60,000 nt of DNA from contig CAJNDS010000480.1 of the NCBI GenBank assembly GCA_905221605.1, positions 126,001-186,000 of the forward strand, written 5' to 3'. This stretch comes from Symbiodinium natans. Taxonomy: Eukaryota; Sar; Dinophyceae; Suessiales; Symbiodiniaceae. The notes beneath the pieces are model-generated. The model did not search any database. It worked only from the letters and a program-made list of their open reading frames with translations, and was not told the origin of the DNA. A program made the position numbers and the translations under genes. Shown here in pieces: positions 23,930 to 35,146 of the stretch (positions are counted from its first letter, which is position 1; each line of letters opens with the position of its first letter).

Positions 23930-24280
23930 ACAAAAAAAATCAAGAAGCCTAGAAAGGGGTTTAGAAGGCTTAAAGTCCTTATGGGCGTTTTCGGGTTTCA
24001 ACGAGCTTCCGTAAAGGTCCCCGTGGGGTTCAGCTTCAAGGCCTTAAGGGCGTATAGTGGCTTCAAGCTTACAGTGGAGGCCGAAGGGGTTCAGGGGTAA
24101 CAGTAAGAAGCCCTTAAGGGTTTTAGGGACCTCACAAAGGCTTAAAGGTCTTAAAGGGGGGTAGGGGTCCTCATCTTCAGGTACCCCGTCTCCCTCTTTT
24201 TTTTTTGTCCTCTTTTCCTCTCTCTCTCTCCTCTCTTCTCTCTCTCTCTCTCTCTCTGTCCTCTGCTCTCCTCCCGGTCT
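23930..24280. repeat. CTTAAGG-rich stretch and CT microsatellite
   Basis: Positions 23,940-24,160 are rich in short GGCTTAAAGG/CCTTAAGGG variants. They are followed by a pyrimidine microsatellite (T-run, then CT repeats) at 24,190-24,262. No gene is seen between 23,120 and 25,300 apart from this and a C-tract at 24,660-24,674. Confidence 0.7.
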
Positions 24281-25359
24281 CTCTCCCTGTCTTATGTGGC
24301 GATCTCAGCAAAGTGTTCATGAACTGAATTCTGCTGCTGCTCCAGCTGTGTCCGCCTCCCCCCAAACCTACAAAGCCTACAAGTTGTCTTTTTTTTGCAC
24401 CGTATCCGCCTCGGCCAAAGTTTGAGCAGATGAAATCCTAATTGTTCTTGTTTGCCGTCGCAGACAAAAACTCCTGCTTTTCATATTTCTGGGTTTCCGC
24501 AATTCGGAAAATATTGAAACGTATATTACATTCCCTACCCCCCTACCTTGAGACAGCGGGGATTTGGTCCTGGTCATCAGGCCTACATAGGGTCTTCACC
24601 CTGGAGGCGGGGTGTTCGTTTGTAACATAGTGCCTGCGCTCAGCCCAAGTAGCGCAATCCCCCCCCCCCCCCCGGTGCGAGATCAAGAAAAGTTAGAAGA
24701 CCGACTTGTTTTCATTAGAAAAGTGGAGAGATGGCTGTAGAATGAGAAGCCATGATCTTCAACATTCTAGCGGCTGAGTTTTCCGGACGTCCCCCCTTAC
24801 TTCGTTCATGCTGCAAGTCAAAATCCCCTGCATGTCGTAGTCAAAGCGAAGACAATGTCGCATTTTCGCTAAAGTCCATACTCCAAGATTCCACAACAGT
24901 TCTTCTGGCGCGAAAGTTCCTTTTGCATTTAATGAGCCCGAATGCGACAGCGATGGCCTCCGAAATGTGGATTTCCATCTGCAACCTCAAGTCGCAATCC
25001 TGACAATGGAAGGGGCCCAAAGCTGCACTGGGAGGCCTCGAACCAGCAGCTATGCCATGAACGGAGGCGGACTAAACTGCCGAGTTAGCCCTGTGGAAAA
25101 CCCTGTTACTTGGGACGTTGGTTACCCCTCAATGGACCCTGTTGTGAGGGCAAAGGCACTGCGTGGCCAGCACACTTCTTCTGTCTGTGAGCCATCCTGT
25201 GTACATGAAAAGAGCGTTTCGCATGCGATTGTGATTTCCGGCTGGATTCATACGACAAGTGTTATCTGCAGCTTTGTCAAAGCTTTATACATCCTCACAG
25301 ACCCCCACCCCCACTCGCATGCCTTGTACTGTCACTGAACCGCATATCCGTAATAGCTC

Positions 25360-28300
25360 GCCCTGCGCTGCCTTGGCTCGGATCGCTGGCCTTTGCGAAG
25401 CTTGCAACAGGCCCGAAACAGTCACAGGGTTGCGACGTGGCAGCTTTGACGAGCAGTGGTTGGTGTACACGCGAAGCACATAGAAACGTTGAGTAATCAA
25501 TTTGTGACTGTGGCAAAGGTGTTTGCATATAGGGTTTGATGGTTGGTAAAGGCAACTTATATCATTCATGTTCGCCAAGGTTTTTACACTGAAATCCGTT
25601 GTTGGTTGTGAAGCAGGCAGGCCATAAGGCACAAACATGCATTTGCTATTCGCGCATGATTCGGGATGATGAGGGTTTCTGGCCCTACTTGGCCAGATCC
25701 TGCCCGTTTCTGCCACGAATTGGCGGATGTTTAAACCACAGATACCCAAAGGCAGATGATCTTCGTTCGAGGCAACGGCCTTCACGGACATTTATCTCGG
25801 CACGCAGGACAGGAGCACATGTTCATTTCCCTGGGCGGTTAGGTAGTCGATCTTGGGCCGCACAAGCTGAACAAGTTTTAAGATGCCATGAGCAGCTACA
25901 ATCCGGCCCCTTTTGTGCCTTGCATCCCCGCACAGGTGTCTGCTGCCATGAGCCTTGTCGCAGCTTGGAGTGTGGGTTGCCTTCTGACCCCGGCGCATGG
26001 CACATATCTCACATCTGCCCTTTCTAGGTAGGTCCCCCAGTGAGCCCACTCTTTGTCCAGAAATTCACCAGCAGCTGCCGCCTGTAAACATTCAGCATCC
26101 CTAGGCTGGTAGCTGGAGTGCCCCGACGAGACTCTAGACTTTTACTGTCGACTCTGGAGCTGCGAGCGGTCGCTTTTCCCCCGGCAGCTGGGCGTATCCC
26201 TCCTCAATGACTTGTGACTTTTGCGTGCATGTCCCAATACACGGCTGGCGCAGCTTCGGCCCAGGGCAATCGCAACCCTAGGCCGCAAGAACTAGGTCGG
26301 GACCAGGGTTCTTCGTGCTCCACACTGGTTCTGGAGCTTGTGAGAAAGTTGCTGACCGCAATTGAAGGGCTTTCCCCTTGTCTCAAAAGGCTTCGGGGTG
26401 AGTCCAGACACCGAGTTCGCTCGGGTTCTTGCTTTCCTGCTCTACGACCTGTACGGGCCAGCAACGGTGGGTTCAACGAAATGTCCTTTGCCCAACGGGC
26501 TGGGTCTAGGGTTCGGGTGCTTCGGCAATCCGTCGATACATAGGACATAGGCAAGGGCACCGTTGAACAAGTAAACACGACGGGTGACACCTGCATGATC
26601 GCCCACCAACTTCGAGTGGCGGCTAACATGTCTGGAGGGTCGCCTATGTCCAATTGGTGGAATCTTTTGCGTTGGTCGTGGCGGACAGTGGCGGGGGTAG
26701 CGTTCATTTTCTGTGACGCAGCTCTCTTTCGTCTCTCCTGTCGGTCCTCAAAGGTACGGCGATCACAAGTGACTTCGTTTACCGCGCTGGCAGCTTGGGA
26801 TTGGGCTTGTTCAGGGACGGTGGGCAAGTTCGGGTGATCCCCTCCCTGCCTCACTGCACTGGAATTCAGTTGAAAGAAACTTTGCACCAATTGGCGACTC
26901 TTCCTCAGACAGAGCTGGTTCCAACGTTTGGGACATTCGCCAGGGCATGGGGCCGACAGCACGTGGGGGCCCTCGCCGTCTAGGAGTTCTTGGGAAGTGT
27001 TGAGTGTTGCTTGTGTTGGACAAAACTTTCTGGCCGAGACTCCGTGTGCGATTTGCTCCCACCTGCCATTGAGCGGCTTCGGCATGTGGCATCTTTTTGG
27101 TTTTGTGATTTTGTCCTTCGCGCCGCCCTCGGCGTGGAGTGGTTGAATACGACAGACCGGCACTGTGTCACCCCCTTTCTGCTGACGGCTGGCACAAGCC
27201 TCCCAAGGACCCTCCCTTCTGCCCTGCCTTCACCTTGTAGCACGATCGTCTGAAAACCCTTAGTAGGGACTCTTCTCCGTGCACCGATCTTATAATAAGA
27301 GGCCCGAAGCTACAGAAAAGATAGTGGCTGGCCGGGAAAAGTTTGCCTACACTCTCTAGCAGCCCCAAGCCCTGAATCTTCTCCCACTCCACACAAGCCT
27401 GGTATCATTTTGCAACTGCATTCCTTGAAGGCCTGGAGGGACAATCCACGTCCTGGTTCACGATTGGACGGCCCCAACATCGGGACGTGCCTGGACTTGT
27501 TTGGTGGGATATGGTGCTCCAGCTGTTCCTTTGAAGTCCCAGCAATTGAAGCTTTCTGGAAGGTCGCGGTGGTCCTGTTGCTTTATCTCGGCGATGAGTG
27601 ACTTTCCGGGGCGCTTTGCGTTGCCGCCGGAGAATCGATGAGATGCCCCGGGGCATAACGTGACTGTCTGGTCATTTTTCTTTTGAGGACTTGGGCCTTG
27701 GGCGCTTCGCTCCAGGAGGCCTGCAGTGTCCGTTCCTGGGCAAGCTTTCCATCATCTTCCGTCCGTTGCGTCCCAAACCCCAGGTTTTCGTTCGGTCCAA
27801 ACGCTCCTTCCCCCAGACTATCTTACCTGGAGGTGAGGTGGGCTGCCGCGGAGGTTATGGTCAGCCTGGACGTGGCTTAGCATGTCATAAACTTTTGTTT
27901 TCTGACTCTTTCTCAGGAGGTCGATTGCTCACAGGTCCGTATATAGTGTCTCAAGGGAGGACAGCGCCAAATCTTTTCACCAACTTTCAACAACTACGAA
28001 CCGCTGATGTTTTTTTTTTGTTCCAGCCTCGCGCTGAGGCAAATGCCACCAGCACAACGACAACAATCGATCCCAATGCACGACTACACCCCACGCCCAG
28101 ACCACAATGACACCCGCCTCGGCACTTGGGATGTTTGGCCTTGTTTGTTGCCTGTTTTTCTGACGGTGCTCGTGCGCACACACGCTGTGGACGTGTGAGT
28201 GCGTCTCATGAGTCAGCCCTTGCAGACGTCGTCGGCGGTGGTTCGTCGCGGAGCAACCAGCTCTGGTCCCTTAGCAGCTAGCTGCTGAATGTTGAGGCAG

Positions 28301-28510
28301 CACCAGTAATTCGCAATTCGGGCTTGTGACGGATCTCGCAGAAGCCATCTGTTTGCAAGCTGGTGGGTGCGGCATTGCCAATGAGTACTGCCAGCGCTAC
28401 GTCTCAGTAACGAGCCATGGGCTGTGTAACAGTGGCCTGATGCGAAGAACCGTGGAAAAGGGGTGCACACATGGCAGCGAGCAAAGTAAAACCGTCCGCC
28501 CGCCCGGCAC
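25360..28510 (+). repeat. Tandem array unit A (most degraded)
   Basis: First of three head-to-tail copies of a unit of about 3.1 kb. Homology to units B and C starts weakly near 25,360 and is continuous from about 25,840 to the landmark GATGCGAAGAACCGTGG at 28,441. Compared with B and C it has many one-base insertions and deletions. It is followed by a long GT microsatellite. Confidence 0.85.
25948..28197 (+). pseudogene. Array gene, copy A (interrupted as assembled)
   Basis: The start is MSLVAAWSVGCLLTPAHGTY, a signal-peptide-like N-terminus at the same place as in copies B and C. Later exon positions match the other copies, for example NTTGDTCMIA near 26,573 and the threonine-rich segment AEANATSTTTTIDPN near 28,035. 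The C-terminal frame is broken: after the Thr segment the reading shifts, and the WPCLLLFPTVPASHGAL tail seen in copy C is not in phase. Many one-base indels interrupt other exons. This could be true decay or uncorrected long-read error, and the sequence alone cannot separate the two. Confidence 0.4.
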
Positions 28511-28521
28511 GCGCGTGCGCG

Positions 28522-28531
28522 CGTGGGTGTG

Positions 28532-28562
<31 letters not shown>

Positions 28563-28733
28563 CTCTGTGTGTGTGTGTTTGTGTGTGTGTGTGTGGGGTG
28601 TGTGCTGTTCGTGTGCGTGGCGTGTGCGGGCGTGTGCCGTGCGTGTGGGTGTGGTGTGGGTGTGCTTGTGGGTGTGGCGTGTGTGTTTGTGGTGTGTGGG
28701 TGTGTGTGGTGTGTGTGTGTTGTGTGTGTGTGT

Positions 28734-28769
<36 letters not shown>

Positions 28770-28812
28770 TGTGGTTTGTGTGTAGTGTGTGTGTGTGTGT
28801 GTTTGTGTTGTG
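28522..28812 (+). repeat. Long GT microsatellite between array units A and B
   Basis: About 290 bp of (GT)n with interruptions, on the plus strand. It gives long but meaningless frames of Cys/Val repeats on one strand and His/Thr repeats on the other. The same position after unit B has only about 36 bp, and after unit C only a GTGTGTGT remnant. Confidence 0.95.
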
Positions 28813-28849
28813 TGTGGTGTTTGATTGTTGTGGTCTGACATCCTTTCCC

Positions 28850-31800
28850 ATTGCAGGAAGGGCAGCGAACACCGTGACAGGTTTGGTTACAATTGACAAG
28901 CACCGTGCGTACAGAGACTGCCCCGGCACACATAGCTCCCTCTGCAGCTGCCTTGCTCGGACCAGCCTGGTGCTGCTGTAAAACGCTTGAACGTGCTTCA
29001 ACAAACATCAGGCTTTGGTTGTTCTTGCGTGGATTGGGCTTTACTAGACTACCCGCGCGCAGACTTGAGGCAGTGGTTGTGTTACACATGTGTCACCACG
29101 TCTGTAACGCACGTGACAAGCAACAAACAGTTTGAGCACAGTCTTTTGACATTTTGATTGGCGGACGGGTTATGCAGATCGCAGTCCCGTGCACTGGGCG
29201 AGACAAATCTTGCAAAGGTGTCAGGGGCTGTGTAGGGATTCGAGCTTGGGCCGCAAAAGTGCGCTCAAGTTGAGAGACGAGAAACAAGTTTATATGGATC
29301 CCTAAGGCGATGAACAGCCATGGGCAAGCTAACAAGCCGAGCCTTTTGTTTGCCTTGCATCCCCGCCACAGGTGTCCTGCTGCCATGGCTTTGTCCGCAG
29401 CGGGAGGGTTGGTTTGCCTTCTGAACCAGGCGCATGGCACACAGTCTCACCTCACATGCTGCCATTTCTATGTATGTCCCAAGTCAGTCCCACTTGTCGT
29501 TTGTCAGAAAGTCACCCAGCAACGCTGGCATCCTGAAACTATGCCAACGAATTCAACACCCGAGCTGTTAGCTGAGTGGCGCCAGACCTGAGGGACTCTT
29601 AGACGTTTAGTCGAACACCTGGAGGGCTTGCGAGCGGTCGGCGTTCCACTGGCCAGACTGCGTAAAGTCCGCTCCGGTGTTCAATGACTTTTCATTTTTG
29701 CGTGCATGGCCCAATACCCCACGCTACTAGATGCATGCCGCTTCGACGCCATAGTCAGTCGCACCCGTTGAGCGAGTTCTCCGCCAGACAAGAGTACGCG
29801 GGACCAGTTGGTTGCTTCGATGCATCACTTGTGGTTTGCTGGAGCTCTATTGTGAGACTAGTATTGCTGACCACCGTGGTTGATCGGGGCTTTCGGTCAA
29901 GGCCTCGTCGGTGACGGCTTAGTCCAAGACAACGAACATCTCCTCGTGTCTTGCTTTCTTGCTCTACTGACGCTGGACGGGCCAGCAGTGGGTCCACGCA
30001 ATTTCCTTTGCCCAACGGCATGGTCATAGGGTTCGGGTTGCTTTCGCAAGCCGTCGATACATAGGACAATTAAGGCCACGCAGTCCTGTTGAACAGGAAA
30101 ACACGGACGGTGTGACACCGTTTCATGTCGCACCAACGTTCCGAGCGGCGGCTACATGGCTGGAGGTCGCGCCATGTCCATTGTGGATCGTTATTTACGT
30201 GTCCGGTGCCACGCGAGACCTCTTTTGCTTGAGCTCCTCGGGAAGATGGCAGGACAGTGGCGGGGGTAGCTTTCATTTTCTGTGGAACTCTCTCTTTCGT
30301 GCTGTCGGTCTCAAAAAAGGTACGCGATCACAATAACTTCGGTTACAGCGCTGGGCAGCTTGGAGAATTGGGGCTTGTTCAGGGAAGGTGGGCAAGTTCG
30401 GGTGATCACCTCCCAGTAGCTGCACTGAATTCAGTGTGGAAAGACAAGCTTTGCACCAATTGGCGAATCTTCAGCTCAGGACAGAAGCTGGTGTCCAACG
30501 GTGGGACGTTCGGCAGCGGCATGGTGTCCGACAGCACGGTGGGGGCCTTCGCACGTCTAGGAGTTCTTGGGAAGTGTTTTGTGTTGACAATACTTTCTGG
30601 CCGAGACTCCTGCGTGCGATGTTGGGCTCCCACCTGCCATTGGGCGGCTTCGTGCATGTTGCATCTTTTTGGTTTGTGAGTTTGTCCTTCGCGCCGCCCT
30701 CGGCAGTGGGAGTGGTTGAAGTACAGACAGACGGCACTGTGCACCCCCTTTTGCTGACGCGCTGGCACAGCTCCCAGACCCTCCCTTCTGCCCTGCCCTT
30801 CACCTTGTAGCACGATCGTCTAAAAACCCTTAGGAGGGACTCTGCTCCGTGCAAAGCTTTTAAGTAAAAAGCCCAAAGCTGCAGAAAAGAGTATTGGGCT
30901 GAGCCCGGGAAAATTTGCCTACACTCTCTACAGCCCCAAGCCCTGAATCTTCTCCCACTCCACAACAAAGCCTGGTAGCATTTTGCAACTGCATTCCTTG
31001 AAGCCTGGAGGGAAAATCCACGTCTCTGGTTCACGATTGGACGGCCCCAACATCGGGGGACGTGGCCTGGACTTGTTTGGTGGGATATGTGGCTCCAGCT
31101 TTCCTTTGAAGTCCAAGCAGATTGAAGCTTTCTGGAAGGTCGCGGTGTCTGTTTGCTTTATCTCGGCGAATGAGGTGACTTTCCGGGCGCTTTGCGGTGC
31201 CGGCGGAGACATCGATGAGATGCCACGGGGCATAACGTGACTGTCTGGTCATTTTTCTTTTGAGGACTTGGGCCTTGGCGCTTCGCGTCCTAGGAGGCTG
31301 CAGTGTCGATTCCTGGGCAAGCTTTCATCATCTTCCGTCCTTTGCGTCCCAAACCCCAGGTTTCGTGCGGTCCCAAACGCTCCTTCCCCCAGACTATCTC
31401 TACCTGGAGTGAGGTGGGCTGCCGCGGAGGTGATGGTCAGCCTGGACGTGGCTAGCATGTCATAAACGTCTTGTTGCTGACTCTTTCTCAGGAGTCTTGC
31501 TCACAGGTCCGTATATAGGACTGTCTCAAGGCGAGGACAGGCAGCCAACTTTTCACCAACTTTCAACAACTGAACCGCCGATGTTTTTGTTTGTTCCAGC
31601 CTCGCGCTGAGGCAAATGCCACCAGCACAACGACCACAACGACAGCCGCCTCGGCACTTGGGACTGTTTGGCCTTGTTTGTTGCTGTTTCCGACTGTGCC
31701 CGCATCGCACGGTGCGCTATGACGTGTGAGTGCGTCTCATGAGTCAGCCCTGACAGACCTCGGCGGCAGTGGTTCGTCGCGGAGCACCAGCTCTGGTCCT

Positions 31801-31990
31801 TGCAGCTAGCTGGCTGATGTGAGGCAGCACCAGTAATTCGCAATTCTGTGCCTGTGATGGATCTCGCAGAAGCCATCTGTCGCAAGCTGGTGGTGCGGCA
31901 GTGCCAATGAGTACTGCCAGCGCTACGTCACAGGAACGAGGCCAATGGGCTGTGTAACGTGCCTGATGCGAAGAACCGTGACGAAAAGGA

Positions 31991-31993
<3 letters not shown>
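28850..31993 (+). repeat. Tandem array unit B
   Basis: The second unit runs from GGCAGCGAACACCGTGACAG (28,861) to GATGCGAAGAACCGTGACG (31,964). The segment around 30,850-31,560 is nearly identical to unit C at an offset of 3,084 bp. The segment around 29,700-30,150 differs from C by many small indels. Confidence 0.92.
29385..31722 (+). CDS. Secreted Thr-stalk protein, array copy B
   Basis: This copy starts MALSAAGGLVCLLNQAHGTQ, a short signal-peptide-like sequence. It follows a pyrimidine-poor leader ending CCACAG, which could serve as a trans-splice acceptor. Internal exon candidates include TNVPSGGYMAGG (about 30,138) and an 85-codon block at 30,983-31,240 (GGKIHVSGSRLDGPNIGG, then GAGGDIDEMPRGIT) that is identical to copy C. 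The last exon (31,600-31,722) reads PRAEANATSTTTTTTAASAL, then GTVWPCLLLFPTVPASHGAL, then stop. The layout suggests a secreted or membrane-anchored protein with a mucin-like stalk and a hydrophobic, possibly GPI-type C-terminus. The family is not recognised. Middle exons and their phases are not resolved, and some carry indels. Confidence 0.4.

Positions 31994-32029
<36 letters not shown>
31994..32029 (+). repeat. Short GT microsatellite between array units B and C
   Basis: About 36 bp of (GT)n at the position equivalent to the 290-bp GT tract after unit A. Confidence 0.95.
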
Positions 32030-32031
<2 letters not shown>

Positions 32032-32039
32032 ATTGTTGT

Positions 32040-35000
32040 GGGCTGACATCCTTCCCAATTGCAGGAAGGGCAGCGAACACCGTGACAGGTTTTGGTTACA
32101 ATTGACAAGCACCGTGCGTTACAGAGACATGCCACGGCACACGTAGCTCCCTCTGCAGCTGCCTTGCTCGGACCAGCGCTGGCGGCTGCTGTAAAGCTTG
32201 AACGTGCTTCAACAAACACAGGCTTGGTTGTTCTTGCGTGGATTGGGCTTACTAAGACTACCCGCGCGCAGACTTTGAGGCAGTGGTTGCTGTACACATG
32301 TGTACACCACGTCGTGTACGCACGTGACAAGCACATAGAACCGTTGAGCACAGTCTTTTGACATTTTGAATGTGGCGACGGGTTTGCAGATCGCAGTCCC
32401 GTGCACTGGGCGAGACAGATCTTGCAAAGGTGTCAGGGGCTGTGTAGGTATTCGAGCTTGGGCCGCAAAAGCTGCGCTCAAGTTGAGAGACTAGAACAAG
32501 TTTAGATGGATCACTAAGGCGGATGACAGCCATGGAGCAAGCTAACAATCCGAGCCTTTTGTGCCTTGCATCCCCGCCACAGGTGTCTGCTGCCATGGCT
32601 TTGTCGCAGCTTGGAGGGTTGGTTTGCCTTCTGACCCAGGCGCATGGCACACAGTCTCACATGCTGCCACTTTCTAGGTAGGTCCCAAGTGAGCCCACTT
32701 CTTTGTCAGAAAGTCACCCAGCAAGCTGCAGCCTGTAACATTCAGCAATCCCGAGCTGGTAGCTGGAGTGCCCCGACGAGACTCTTAGACTTTTACTGTC
32801 GACCCTGGAGCTGCGAGCGGTCGCTTTCCAGGCAGCTGCGTATCCCTCCTCAATGACTTGTGACTTTGCGTGCATGGCCCAATACACGGCTGGCAGCAGC
32901 TTCGGACCCATGGGCATCGCAACCATAGGCGCAAGAACTGGTACGGGACCAGGGTGCTTCGTGCTCACATGGTTCTGGAGCTTTGTGAGAAAGTTGCTGA
33001 CCGCTTGAAGGGGCTTTCTCAAAGGCTTCGGGAGTGAGTCCAAGACAACGAGTTCGCTCGTGTTCTTGCTTTCTTGCTCTACTGACCTGGACGGGCCAGC
33101 AACGTGGGTCAACGCAATGTCCTTTGCCCAACGGGCATGGTCATAGGGTTCGGGTGCTTTCGGCAATCCTTCGATACATGGGACATAGGCACGGCAGTCC
33201 TGTTGAACAGGAAACACGACGGGTGACACCTGCATGATCGCCACCAACGTTCCGAGTGGCGGCTACATGGCTGGAGGGTCGCGCCATGTCCAATTGTGGA
33301 ATCGTTTTGCGTTGTCCGTGCAGGACAGTGGCGGGGGTAGCGTTCATTTTCTGTGACGCTCTCTTTCGTGCTGTCGGTCCCAAAAAAGGTACGCGATCAC
33401 AGTGACTTCGGTTACCGCGCTGGGCAGCTTGGAGAATTGGGGCTTGTTCAGGGAAGGTGGGCAAGTTCGGGTGATCACCTCCCTGCCATCAGCTGCACTG
33501 AATTCAGGTGGAAAGACAAGCTTTGCACCAATTGGCGACTCTTCAGCTCAGGACAGAAGCTGGTGTCCAACGGTGGGACATTCGCCAGCGGCATGGTGTC
33601 CGACAGCACGGTGGGGGCCTTCGCACGTCTAGGAGTTCTTGGGAAGTGTTGAGTGTTGATTGTGTTGACAAAACTTTCTGGCCGAGACTCCTGTGTGCGA
33701 TGTTGGGCTCCCACCTGCCATTGAGCGGCTTCGTGCATGTTGCATCTTTTTGGTTTGTGAGTTTGTCCTTCGCGCCGCCCTCGGCAGTGGGAGTGGTTGA
33801 AGTACAGACAGACGGCACTGTGCACCCCCCTTCTGCTGACGCGCTGGCACAGCTCCCAGACCCTCCCTTCTGCCCTGCCCTTCACCTTGTAGCACGATCG
33901 TCTGAAAACCCTTAGGAGGGACTCTGCTCCGTGCACAGCTCTTATAAGTAAGAGGCCCGAAGCTACAGAAAAGAGTATTGGGCTGAGCCCGGGAAAATTT
34001 GCCTACACTCTCTACAGCCCCAAGCCCTGAATCTTCTCCCACTCCACAACAAAGCCTGGTAGCATTTTGCAACTGCATTCCTTGAAGCCTGGAGGGAAAA
34101 TCCACGTCTCTGGTTCACGATTGGACGGCCCCAACATCGGGGGACGTGGCCTGGACTTGTTTGGTGGGATATGTGGCTCCAGCTTTCCTTTGAAGTCCAA
34201 GCAGATTGAAGCTTTCTGGAAGGTCGCGGTGTCTGTTTGCTTTATCTCGGCGAATGAGGTGACTTTCCGGGCGCTTTGCGGTGCCGGCGGAGACATCGAT
34301 GAGATGCCACGGGGCATAACGTGACTGTCTGGTCATTTTTCTTTTGAGGACTTGGGCCTTGGCGCTTCGCGTCCTAGGAGGCTGCAGTGTCGATTCCTGG
34401 GCAAGCTTTCATCATCTTCCGTCCTTTGCGTCCCAAACCCCAGGTTTCGTGCGGTCCCAAACGCTCCTTCCCCCAGACTATCTCTACCTGGAGTGAGGTG
34501 GGCTGCCGCGGAGGTGATGGTCAGCCTGGACGTGGCTAGCATGTCATAAACGTCTTGTTGCTGACTCTTTCTCAGGAGTCTTGCTCACAGGTCCGTATAA
34601 AGGACTGTCTCAAGGCGAGGACAGGCAGCCAACTTTTCACCAACTTTCAACAACTGAAACGCTGATGTTTTTGTTTGTTCCAGCCTCGCGCTGAGGCAAA
34701 TGCCACCAGCACAACGACAACAACCGATCCCAATGCCACGACTACAACCACGACCACGACCACAATGACACCCGCCTCGGCACTTGGGACTGTTTGGCCT
34801 TGTTTGTTGCTGTTTCCGACTGTGCCCGCATCGCACGGTGCGCTATGACGTGTGAGTGCGTCTCATGAGTCAGCCCTGACAGACCTCGGCGGCAGTGGTT
34901 CGTCGCGGAGCACCAGCTCTGGTCCTTGCAGCTAGCTGGCTGATGTGAGGCAGCACCAATAATTCGCAATTCTGTGCCTGTGATGGATCTCGCAGAAGCC

Positions 35001-35120
35001 ATCTGTCGCAAGCTGGTGGTGCGGCAGTGCCAATGAGTACTGCCAGGGCTACGTCACAGGAACGAGGCCAATGGGCTGTGTAACCTACCTGATGCGAAGA
35101 ACCGTGGCGAAAAGGGGTGC
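32040..35120 (+). repeat. Tandem array unit C
   Basis: The third unit runs from GGCAGCGAACACCGTGACAG (about 32,070) to GATGCGAAGAACCGTGGCG (about 35,092). After that point the sequence becomes unique and leads into the Ser/Pro-rich gene. It is the least disrupted copy. Confidence 0.92.
32595..34848 (+). CDS. Secreted Thr-stalk protein, array copy C
   Basis: Exon 1 (32,595-32,677) encodes MALSQLGGLVCLLTQAHGTQ plus a few residues and ends at a GT donor in phase 2. A phase-compatible next exon reads KLQPVTFSNPEL. It is followed in phase by AAYPSSMTCDFACMAQYTAG, then SSFGPMGIATIGARTGTGPG. Further candidates are NTTGDTCMIATNVPSGGYMA (near 33,211), a Gly-rich segment VSNGGTFASGMVSDSTVG (near 33,570) and the block at 34,067-34,324 (GGKIHVSGSRLDGPNIGG, then GAGGDIDEMPRG ahead of a possible GC donor). 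The last exon (34,684-34,848) has DPNATTTTTTTTMTPASALG and the tail TVWPCLLLFPTVPASHGAL, then stop. The predicted product enters the secretory pathway. Repeated GG-x-(I/F/M) motifs hint at a beta-rich body, which is inference. The family is unknown to me. Confidence 0.5.
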
Positions 35121-35146
35121 ACCATGGCAGCTAGGCAAAGTACACT

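Noticed and set aside
24177-24365. Minus-strand Arg/Glu-rich frame (GRRAEDRERERE type)
   Set aside because: Product of the CT microsatellite at 24,190-24,262.
28213-29089. Long minus-strand frames of His/Thr repeats (and plus-strand Cys/Val repeats), 145-263 codons
   Set aside because: They are translations of the GT microsatellite at 28,522-28,812. Open in several frames at once, with no domain.
30928-34317. Identical 101-codon minus-strand frames at 30,928-31,233 and 34,012-34,317
   Set aside because: Identity comes from the near-identical array units. The plus-strand reading of the same segment fits the array gene's orientation better.
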